Origin: Candidatus Woesearchaeota archaeon
GTDB taxonomy: Archaea; Nanobdellota; Nanobdellia; Woesearchaeales; JACPBO01
Reading direction: 5' to 3'
Length of the DNA: 39,263 nucleotides
NCBI GenBank assembly: GCA_016180285.1
Contig: JACPBO010000004.1
Location: 1 to 39,263, forward strand
Part shown: one piece after another, positions 33,965 through 39,263 of the stretch
Layout of the letters: each line of letters opens with the position of its first letter
Numbering within the stretch: position 1 is the first letter of the stretch
Notes under the pieces: model-generated
Database searches by the model: none
What the model was told of the DNA's origin: nothing
Seen by the model: the letters and a program-made list of their open reading frames with translations, nothing else
Translations under genes and position numbers: made by a program

Positions 33965-34065
33965 CGGTGCGGCTGGGATTTGCACCTTTTTAGGTTTTGA
34001 ACCCAGATTCCCTGTCAGGAAGATACCTTTCAAGTATCCTCCATACCAAATTAGGCGACCGCACC
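33965..34065 (-). tRNA. Class II tRNA-like, anticodon GAA (Phe), 17-nt T-loop insertion
   Basis: Read on the minus strand, GGTGCGG (34059-34065) pairs perfectly with CCGCACC (33966-33972). The anticodon arm GATAC/GTATC encloses the 7-nt loop TTGAAAG, giving GAA at 34029-34031. A variable arm TTCC/GGAA follows, as in Ser and Leu tRNAs but not in Phe tRNAs. The T-stem CTGGG/CCCAG (34002-34006 / 33973-33977) is perfect, but its loop is 24 nt instead of 7: the usual TTC...AAAT is split by 17 nt containing an ACCT/AGGT mini-hairpin. The D-arm is weak. G73 follows and CCA is not encoded. A TTATAAAG box lies about 10-20 bases upstream. Could be an intron-containing functional tRNA or a decayed mobile one. 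Confidence 0.6.
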
Positions 34066-34087
34066 TTTACACTTTATAACTAATTAA

Positions 34088-34143
34088 ACTCGAATCTATC
34101 CGTGAGTCAGACAGATGCTCTTTCCAAACTAAGCTACACGCCC
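34088..34143 (-). pseudogene. tRNA-like sequence, anticodon GAC (Val), 3' part missing
   Basis: On the minus strand it starts GGGCGTG, then TAGCTTAGTTTGGAAAGAGC (a normal D-arm), an anticodon arm TCTGT/ACGGA with loop CTGACTC (GAC at 34106-34108), and a TTCGAGT T-loop. The T-stem and 3' acceptor strand (CACGCCC expected) are absent; instead the promoter of the next tRNA-like gene begins. The 5' end overlaps the last codons of the AbrB-like gene at 34129-34341. It is a truncated tRNA or a half gene. Confidence 0.5.
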
Positions 34144-34341
34144 TTTACACTTCTCTTTTTGATCTAAATATGCTAAAATAACTGGTCGGTTATCTCCGTC
34201 TTTAGCCAAATAACAGTACAATGCCTGGCCTTTTTCCAAGCCACATCCAATCGCGACTAACTTGTTGATAGAAATACTCAAAGTAGATCTTTTTTGAGTT
34301 ATCTTGCTTTTCCAGCCTATGTTTTGGAAAGTTATTTTCAT
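34129..34341 (-). CDS. Small AbrB-like protein whose 3' end overlaps a tRNA-like sequence
   Basis: From the ATG at 34341 the 70 residues read MKITFQNIGWKSKITQKRSTLSISINKLVAIGCGLEKGQALYCYLAKDG..., a two-strand pattern (STLSISINKLVAIGCGLEKGQALYCYL) like the AbrB/MazE swapped hairpin. The frame's first codon 34347 is TTG and is less likely. The final residues (KGRVA) and stop are encoded by the 5' end of the Val-like tRNA sequence. It may therefore have a C-terminus altered by insertion. It is flanked by tRNA-like sequences on both sides on the same strand. A role as DNA-binding antitoxin or regulator is only suggested. Confidence 0.5.
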   Translation of the reverse strand: MKITFQNIGWKSKITQKRSTLSISINKLVAIGCGLEKGQALYCYLAKDGDNRPVILAYLDQKEKCKGRVA

Positions 34342-34359
34342 TTTCAATTATATTTACGG

Positions 34360-34478
34360 CGCCGAGGGAGGGATTTTCAGCAACCCCTACAGTTAGCATT
34401 TGAACCCTCATAGCGTTGTGGGTTAACGCTAACTGGATCATAAGTCCAGCGTCTTAAGTCAGACTCGACCACCTCGGC
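34360..34478 (-). tRNA. Class II tRNA-like, anticodon TAT (Ile), 25-nt T-loop insertion
   Basis: On the minus strand: acceptor GCCGAGG/CCTCGGC (34472-34478 / 34361-34367), D-stem GTC/GAC, anticodon arm CTGGA/TCCAG with loop CTTATGA, so TAT at 34440-34442, a 7-bp variable arm TAGCGTT/AACGCTA (34425-34431 / 34411-34417), and T-stem GAGGG/CCCTC (34405-34409 / 34368-34372). Every stem is perfect. The T-loop region is 32 nt (34373-34404): TTCAAAT is interrupted by 25 nt that fold as GC(T)AAC/GTTGC. The discriminator is G73, CCA not encoded. The long variable arm is that of Ser or Leu tRNAs, yet TAT reads AUA. TATATAAAA lies at about 34491-34499. Confidence 0.7.
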
Positions 34479-34501
34479 TTTACCGATAATTTTATATATT
34501 A

Positions 34502-34578
34502 GTTGAACAATACTTTCTTTGTGGGTTAACGCTAATTGTTTCAAGTCTAGTGTCTTGGCCATTCTCGGCCACTTTACT
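34502..34578 (-). pseudogene. Degenerate class II tRNA-like sequence related to the TAT one
   Basis: On the minus strand TGGCCGAG...GGCCAAGAC gives a D-arm, then CTAGACTTGAAA resembles a Ser(TGA) anticodon half whose 3' strand no longer pairs. The following AGCGTTAACCCACAA is shared with the TAT tRNA: 17 bases are identical (34519-34535 versus 34416-34432 on the plus strand). A GTTCAAC T-loop remnant follows and then the promoter of the TAT tRNA. Acceptor strands are missing or unmatched. It is most simply a decayed duplicate. A TATA-like ATATAAAAAA lies upstream near 34583-34594. Confidence 0.5.
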
Positions 34579-34600
34579 TTTCGTTTTTTATATGTCATGC

Positions 34601-34667
34601 GGTAATTTAGTAATTACCATAGTTGGTAACCAATATAGAGAACAATAAATATATAAATCTTTCGGTT
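34601..34667 (+). promoter_or_regulatory. Two palindromes and TATA box of the winged-helix gene
   Basis: GGTAATT/AATTACC (34601-34607 / 34612-34618) and the perfect palindrome TTGGTAACCAA (34623-34633) lie ahead of TATATAAATCTTTCGGTT (34650-34667). The latter repeats the promoter at 6897-6914. Two GGTAA-containing sites just upstream of a regulator gene suggest autoregulation, activating or repressing. Confidence 0.5.
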
Positions 34668-34671
34668 CTTA

Positions 34672-35127
34672 ATGATGGTTATGGAAATGCACCCGGCAAA
34701 AAGAGAAAAAATAATACACAGCAGGATTATTGAGTTTCTTAAAAATAACCCTAAGGGTTTGACTATGACTCATATAGTTAGGGGCACGAGGTTCTCCAGA
34801 AAAGCCATTGAAAAGCATTTGGAGATGCTTATTCTTGAGAATGAGATTTATATGAAGCAATTTGGAGTTACAAAAGTTTATTATCCCAACCACAGAATTC
34901 GGCACCTTGATTTTGAAAAGCTGGATTACAGCAATAGGACAATATGGTTTGATATTCTAGAGAATGAATTTGGAAGGTATCTTTTAATACAGAAAAATAA
35001 AAAAGTTGAAAATGAATGGGTTCATGAGCATTCCATCACCATACCTTTAGAGCAGAGCGAAGAATTCCTGAAAGTTTTAGGCAGGATGTTGCACTCGCAG
35101 AGAATGGAGAGATTAATTAACAGATAA
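34672..35127 (+). CDS. Winged-helix transcriptional regulator, 151 aa
   Basis: The N-terminal 70 residues are a winged helix (REKIIHSRIIEFLKNNPKGLTMTHIVRGTRFSRKAIEKHLEMLILENEIYMKQFGVTKVYYPN), followed by an 80-residue dimerisation or effector part (NRTIWFDILENEFGRYLLIQKNKKVENEW...). The C-terminus is Arg-rich. No cysteine pattern for metal binding is seen. The start is ambiguous: ATGs at 34672, 34675, 34681 and 34687 are in frame, and the TATA box at 34650-34657 favours 34681 as a leaderless start. The paired palindromes upstream suggest that it controls its own expression. Family not certain. Confidence 0.7.
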   Translation: MMVMEMHPAKREKIIHSRIIEFLKNNPKGLTMTHIVRGTRFSRKAIEKHLEMLILENEIYMKQFGVTKVYYPNHRIRHLDFEKLDYSNRTIWFDILENEFGRYLLIQKNKKVENEWVHEHSITIPLEQSEEFLKVLGRMLHSQRMERLINR

Positions 35128-35186
35128 ATATCTTTTGCTAAAACCCGCCAGCCACATTTTAAGTAATAACTGCAGCAATATAGAAA

Positions 35187-35240
35187 TTTATATAAACCAA
35201 GAGTGATTTAGTCAAGGAATAATGCATATCGGGGTGGTCT
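35187..35240 (+). promoter_or_regulatory. Promoter and ribosome site of the PQQ/TSP3 gene
   Basis: TTTATATAAA at 35187-35196, then GGGGTGG at about 35231-35237 shortly before the ATG at 35242. Transcription would start near 35218, leaving a short leader with a good ribosome site. Confidence 0.55.
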
Positions 35241-35241
35241 G

Positions 35242-37605
35242 ATGGGTAAAAAAATATTTTTTCTAGCTTTATTTGTGTTGGTTTTGTCGAATATAAGTTT
35301 TGTCCTAGCTGATGACTGGCCCACGTTCGGGCATGACGCAGCAAGGAACAGCTGGGCGCTTTCATTTGCCCCTGATTATGACCTTTACAGCTCAACTGGA
35401 CTGACGGGCAGCATTGCGCTTGCAGCAGGAGATTATGTAGAATCAACTCCGGTTATAAAAAACAATGTGATGTATGTTCTTGCAGGCCAGCTTGATGCCA
35501 GCAATCATTTCTCAACTGGAAAGCTCTATGCATTCAACACTGCAACAAATGCAAAAATATGGGAAGTGAGCTTTGCTTTGGACCAGAGCCCAAAAGTTAC
35601 TCCGACAGTGAGTGATGACGCCTCAACAATATGCCATGGTGGAGGCAGTGTATTTTATTGCAGGAATGCGTCAGATGGAACAATATTTTGGAGTTATGCA
35701 GACGCATATGCGGGAAATTTTATTTACTCCCCCGCCATCAGCAATGGAAGAGTGTGGGCAACAACAAGGGGCAATCCTCCAATGATTTATGCATTTAATC
35801 TAACTGATGGAACAGTGCTGTTCAGCAAAATTGATTGCGATGGCTGCGGTGATGCGGTATACAATCCTGTTCTGTCAGCAGGAACGCTATATTTTGCAGG
35901 AGAAAGCACATCGCCATGCTCAGGCGGCGTAGTTATGGCGCTTGATGAAAATGCTGCAGCGGTCAAATGGGCGTATACAAGCGATGTAGGGGCAATATCC
36001 CTTAATACTCCGTCTGTGCATAATGACAAAGTATTCATAGGAGTTGAAAACCAATGCGAAGGAATCAGCACAAAGGGCTATTTGCTTGCCTTGAGCAAAA
36101 ATGACGGCTCACTTTTATGGAGGGCTGCCATCCCTGTTGCAGGGCAGCATTTCATCAGCAGTATGCCTGCTGTTTATGCAAACAAGGTCATAATTGCATC
36201 AAGGGATGAAGCCAATACAAACCATTATGTATTCGCATTTAACGAATCTTCAGGTGCAGTATTATGGCAGTCAGCAAACATGGCATATGCTGTTGGCGGC
36301 CCTGTTTCTGTTGCAGACAGCAAAGTGGTTGTAAGCGGAGCTGATTCAAGAAAAATCAATGTTTTCAGCACGCTAAACGGAACTTTGTTATGGAGCAATA
36401 CTGCATCAGGCGATGTTTATTCAGCCCCTTCAATTGTGAATGGCACTGTTTACACCGGCACAACTTCCACTGCAGGAACAAACGTTGTTGAGCTTTTAAA
36501 GTCAGACACAACATATGAAGGCAGCGTTTCATTAAGCCCGCTGAAAACTGCAACAATAGATGCAAGTGCAAATTCAGATGCCATAATACAAATAACGCCT
36601 AAGTCGACCTTGCTGACAACTGCATCAGGCACCATCAATATTTCAGAATTCCTGCAGCAGACAACATTGACATTAGGCGTAACGCAGCTGAACAAATATA
36701 TTAACATAAAAGCAGATCCAACGATAACAAACAACATGCTTTCCGCCACTATTAAAATATATTACACAGATGATGAGATCGCAGCTGCCGGCATTGATGA
36801 AAACAGCCTGAAGCTTTACGCTGTTGTTGGCAACACAACTGTTCTCACTGCGAATTCAGGAGTTGATAAAGTGAATAATTTTGTCTATGGCACAACAACA
36901 ACATTCAGCTCATATGGCGCAGCAGGAAACATAAAGGATTATGACAATGACGGAATAGCTGATTTCAATGACAATTGCGTCAGCTCAAGCAATGCTGATC
37001 AAGCAGACTCGGATCAAGATGGCATTGGAGATGCATGCGACAACTGCATTAATGCTGCAAATCCCGACCAATCTAATGCAGATAACGACACTATTGGAAA
37101 TGCATGCGATACAGATGATGACAATGACGGCGTTTTGGATGTTGCTGACAACTGCAGAATTGCAGCAAATTCAGATCAAGCAGATTCCGATGCTGACGGT
37201 GCTGATGGAATAGGAGATGCATGCGACAACTGCATGGATATCAACAATACAGAACAGGCAGATGCTGATAAAGACGGGCATGGAGATGCGTGCGATAGCT
37301 GCTCAAAAATCTATGGGGCATATCATGATGCTCCAAGCAGCAACATAAAAGATGTGATCTATGCAATAGACGGCTCTGTAATTGCAAAAGGAACAAAGAA
37401 CAGCCTTACGTCAAAGCTTGATGGCGCAGTTTCATCCCTAAGCAGAAATCAGCTCAGCAATGCAAGAAGAAAGCTGGATTCATTTATCAGCGAGCTTGAC
37501 AGGCTTTACAAGCAGAGAAAATTAGGGAGCGGGCCTGAGTCAAATGAGGAAACGTATGGCGCATTGAGAGGATGCGCAGGCATCATAAAAGGACAGATAC
37601 GGTAA
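35242..37605 (+). CDS. Exported PQQ-type beta-propeller with thrombospondin type 3 calcium repeats
   Basis: This 787-residue protein has a signal peptide (MGKKIFFLALFVLVLSNISFVLA). Residues about 25-410 hold repeated PQQ/BamB-like blades (DDWPTFGHDAARNSW, GKLYAFNTATNAKIWEVSF, DGTVLFSK, NDGSLLWRA, SSGAVLWQS, LNGTLLWSN), a beta-propeller. Residues about 410-560 form beta-rich linker domains. About 565-685 are thrombospondin type 3 repeats: DYDNDGIADFNDNC, ADSDQDGIGDACDNC, NDGVLDVADNC, with DxDxDG calcium loops and paired cysteines. The last 100 residues are helical with two late Cys. The protein is secreted and probably calcium-dependent, in a surface adhesion or binding role. Confidence 0.85.
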   Translation: MGKKIFFLALFVLVLSNISFVLADDWPTFGHDAARNSWALSFAPDYDLYSSTGLTGSIALAAGDYVESTPVIKNNVMYVLAGQLDASNHFSTGKLYAFNTATNAKIWEVSFALDQSPKVTPTVSDDASTICHGGGSVFYCRNASDGTIFWSYADAYAGNFIYSPAISNGRVWATTRGNPPMIYAFNLTDGTVLFSKIDCDGCGDAVYNPVLSAGTLYFAGESTSPCSGGVVMALDENAAAVKWAYTSDVGAISLNTPSVHNDKVFIGVENQCEGISTKGYLLALSKNDGSLLWRAAIPVAGQHFISSMPAVYANKVIIASRDEANTNHYVFAFNESSGAVLWQSANMAYAVGGPVSVADSKVVVSGADSRKINVFSTLNGTLLWSNTASGDVYSAPSIVNGTVYTGTTSTAGTNVVELLKSDTTYEGSVSLSPLKTATIDASANSDAIIQITPKSTLLTTASGTINISEFLQQTTLTLGVTQLNKYINIKADPTITNNMLSATIKIYYTDDEIAAAGIDENSLKLYAVVGNTTVLTANSGVDKVNNFVYGTTTTFSSYGAAGNIKDYDNDGIADFNDNCVSSSNADQADSDQDGIGDACDNCINAANPDQSNADNDTIGNACDTDDDNDGVLDVADNCRIAANSDQADSDADGADGIGDACDNCMDINNTEQADADKDGHGDACDSCSKIYGAYHDAPSSNIKDVIYAIDGSVIAKGTKNSLTSKLDGAVSSLSRNQLSNARRKLDSFISELDRLYKQRKLGSGPESNEETYGALRGCAGIIKGQIR

Positions 37606-37669
37606 CTAAGCCAGCAGCCATTTCCATAATGGAATGAAGTTAACAGTTGCCTTATCGCCAAACCATTTA

Positions 37670-37755
37670 TTGGAAATTAAGTAAAAAATTTCTTATCTAT
37701 AACTTAATTTCCAATATACCAAAAAAGTTGAAAATGAGAAATTTTCAACTTTTTT
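37670..37755. terminator. Two long perfect hairpins after the PQQ/TSP3 gene
   Basis: TTGGAAATTAAGT/ACTTAATTTCCAA (37670-37682 / 37702-37714) is 13 bp with a 19-base loop. AAAAAAGTTGAAAAT/ATTTTCAACTTTTTT (37721-37735 / 37741-37755) is 15 bp with the loop GAGAA and ends in a T run. Both are bidirectional-looking. They separate the exported gene from the repeat-controlled gene that follows. The remaining sequence 37606-37669 and 37756-37871 shows nothing else I recognise. Confidence 0.6.
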
Positions 37756-37871
37756 CAGTATAACTATTTCTTCTGCTTCATAATCCTCCGTTATAATTAA
37801 AATATTATTGCACTTCAAAACATAATGCAATATAGTTTACAAATTTTTGTATTTTGATGCAATAAATTTTA

Positions 37872-38025
37872 ACTTACATATTAGGATTTTTTCCTTATTT
37901 TATTGGTTTTTTACTTACATAATAAGATTTTTATTTTAATTTAAATAGCTATTTTAAGATTATTTACTTACATATTAGGAAAATAATGGGTGATGACTTG
38001 CTTCCCTTTTACTTACATAATAAGA
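37872..38025 (+). repeat. Four 15-bp direct repeats in an alternating A-B-A-B order
   Basis: ACTTACATATTAGGA occurs at 37872-37886 and 37966-37980; the variant ACTTACATAATAAGA occurs at 37913-37927 and 38011-38025. Start-to-start distances are 41, 53 and 45 bases. All are on the same strand and lie just upstream of the TATA box at 38040. The spacers differ and are AT-rich, unlike CRISPR. A multi-site regulator binding array is the likely reading; see also the core ACTTACA inside the palindrome at 38051-38067. Confidence 0.75.
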
Positions 38026-38039
38026 AAAAAATCGAAATC

Positions 38040-38067
38040 TTTATATATAGACTACTTACAAAGTAGT
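38040..38067 (+). promoter_or_regulatory. TATA box and palindrome at the expected start of transcription
   Basis: TTTATATA at 38040-38047 is followed by the perfect 7-bp inverted repeat ACTACTT/AAGTAGT (38051-38057 / 38061-38067), which contains ACTTACA, the core of the four upstream repeats. It overlaps the predicted start near 38069, so a bound protein would block or guide the polymerase. Confidence 0.6.
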
Positions 38068-38077
38068 ACTGAGTAAA

Positions 38078-39263
38078 TTGAACGCCGCAGAAAAAAGAGA
38101 TGCAGAGTTAGCTGGAAATAGAGGCAGCGCTTTTCATATCAGAAAGCTTGTAAAATTCTGCAATATTCTGGTGATTTTGATTTTAGTTTCTGTTGCTTTG
38201 TTCAGGCTCTTCACTTTAATAAATCCCTCTATAACGGGCTTTGCAGTTGTGCATGGAGAATATTCGCAGGATCTCAACCTCACAATAAGCCAGAGCTCTG
38301 AGCAGGTTGTTGCTTTGCAGAATCCCGGCGAGCTGTCTTCTCTTAAGATAAGCGGGAATGTGATTGGAAAAGGAACAGCAAGGGTTTATTTAAAGGTTAA
38401 TGATGCACGGTTTTTAATTTTTGATAATAGCTTAAGCAAAAATAATAATCTTATAACAGCGAATCAAACAAATAACCCTCCTTTATGGATATCTGAAATT
38501 TCGTCATTTGCAGTTGATCAAGGAACCTCATTAGCCCTTAATCTGAGCAATTACTTTTCTGATGCAGACAACGACACGATTTCTTATCTGGCTTCAAGCA
38601 ATGAAAATGTCGATGTTGTCATTGACAATTTTGTTTCGCTGATGACAATAACTCCGAAGCCTGAATTTTCAGGGAATAGCTCAATAATATTATTTGCAGG
38701 CGATGGAAAAGAGCTTACAACAAAGGAAATAACAATAATTGTAAACCCTGCTGTTATAACTAACTTTGAATTTGAATGCGCTGAAACATGCTTCTTGAAC
38801 AATATAACAACAGATGAAATAACATTAATTACGGAGCTTGAAAATGCCAGCTTGCAGATAAATTCAATAAATTATAATGTATTCGAAACAGTTTTAAATG
38901 AGACAATAAGCAACATTTCCAATGTTTCAATAAAACAGAATATTACGAATATAACTAATGAAACAATTCCTGCTTTAGAAATAACAAATGTTACAATTAA
39001 AAAATCCAAAAAAACCGAGGTTGATAAGAGCTTCAAGGCTGCTGAAAATGCTGAGTTTGAGCTTGAATTCGTCAAGGAAACAGAGCTGATAAAAGAGAAT
39101 AAAGCCATAAACAGAAAGAATTTTGAAAAGAGATTAAATAAATGGGCTGCTGAAAATGAAACAGTTGAAGCGAATGTCATTTATAATTTCAATAATAAAA
39201 AAATAAGCTTTGATGTTGAGATTGAGGAATTAAGAGAAGGCAAATTTTTCTTTAATATTATTA
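38078..39263 (+). CDS. Large surface protein, N-terminal part, cut by window edge
   Basis: The open frame runs 395 codons from the TTG at 38078 to the window end. No ATG is in frame until about codon 188, past the membrane segment, so a TTG start is favoured. The order is: charged head, a transmembrane helix (about residues 30-48) ending in NPSITGFAVVHGEY, then an extracellular part. About residues 130-225 resemble an Ig- or cadherin-like domain of the kind common in archaeal surface proteins (FAVDQGTSLALNLSNYFSDADNDTISYLASS...). After residue 250 the sequence is Asn/Thr-rich with many N-x-S/T sequons and charged stretches. Full length, C-terminus and function are not visible. Confidence 0.7.
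   Translation, partial: MNAAEKRDAELAGNRGSAFHIRKLVKFCNILVILILVSVALFRLFTLINPSITGFAVVHGEYSQDLNLTISQSSEQVVALQNPGELSSLKISGNVIGKGTARVYLKVNDARFLIFDNSLSKNNNLITANQTNNPPLWISEISSFAVDQGTSLALNLSNYFSDADNDTISYLASSNENVDVVIDNFVSLMTITPKPEFSGNSSIILFAGDGKELTTKEITIIVNPAVITNFEFECAETCFLNNITTDEITLITELENASLQINSINYNVFETVLNETISNISNVSIKQNITNITNETIPALEITNVTIKKSKKTEVDKSFKAAENAEFELEFVKETELIKENKAINRKNFEKRLNKWAAENETVEANVIYNFNNKKISFDVEIEELREGKFFFNII

Noticed and set aside
34088-34578. Split tRNA halves as in Nanoarchaeum
   Set aside because: Known split sites are in the anticodon region; these break after the T-loop, and no complementary leader sequences or matching 3' halves were found in the window.
34377-34598. A 73-aa minus-strand reading frame (MTYKKRKVKWPRMAK...)
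   Set aside because: It runs through the TAT tRNA and its degenerate neighbour; its codons are just the tRNA sequence. No protein family is suggested.
37872-38025. CRISPR array
   Set aside because: The repeats are only 15 bp and come in two variants, spacers are AT-rich and irregular (26-38 bp), and no cas gene is present.

Overview
The window reads as a piece of an archaeal chromosome, most likely a DPANN lineage of the Woesearchaeota/Pacearchaeota type. The grounds are AT-rich DNA, promoters with TTTATATA-like TATA boxes about 25 bases before many start codons (leaderless genes), GGTGA-type ribosome sites elsewhere, archaeal-type TopA, S-adenosylhomocysteinase and Lrp/TrmB regulators, class III (QxSxE) pilin signals, KaiC-like ATPases, and exported proteins with a short ITGxA-like motif just after the first membrane segment. 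The phylum is an inference from style, not from a marker gene.

Layout. 1-6021: a TrmB-type regulator cut by the window edge, an unknown protein, a winged-helix/nucleotidyltransferase protein next to topoisomerase I, and an exported Lon-like Ser-Lys protease. 6072-10232: a SET-domain protein, a GC-richer stretch that looks like a structured RNA with two anti-Shine-Dalgarno-complementary motifs, a ChaN/Tiki-like exported protein, then a Ctu2-like degenerate PP-loop protein, a membrane-anchored phospholipase D-like protein and a DUF3800 protein, the last three with start/stop overlaps. 10345-15108: a PfkB kinase (adenosine-kinase-like), a Cys-repeat lipoprotein, an MFS transporter with an overlapping Lrp/AsnC regulator, and adenosylhomocysteinase. 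Kinase and hydrolase together would clear adenosine and SAH in the methyl cycle.

15174-32715 is almost entirely minus strand and is dominated by a Tad/EppA-type archaeal pilus system: two short QxSxE pilins, three further pilin-like proteins, a small membrane protein, a KaiC-like ATPase, a polytopic membrane protein, a winged-helix/coiled-coil protein, the TadA-like secretion ATPase, two separate T2SSF platform proteins, a coiled-coil protein and a very large Asn-glycosylation-rich membrane-anchored surface protein. A HIT hydrolase and a hicBA toxin-antitoxin pair sit inside this run; the toxin start codon is buried in a perfect 12-bp hairpin.

33129-34578 is an accessory island on the minus strand: a DIP1984-family protein, two AbrB-like small proteins, and four tRNA-like sequences. 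Two of these fold well as class II (long variable arm) tRNAs, but carry anticodons GAA (Phe) and TAT (Ile), have G73, and have 17- and 25-nt insertions in the T-loop. The other two lack their 3' halves. This is the strangest part of the window.

34672-39263 (plus strand): a winged-helix regulator behind two palindromes, a PQQ-type beta-propeller fused to thrombospondin type 3 calcium repeats, long terminator hairpins, four 15-bp alternating direct repeats in front of a strong TATA box, and the start of a large surface protein that runs off the window.
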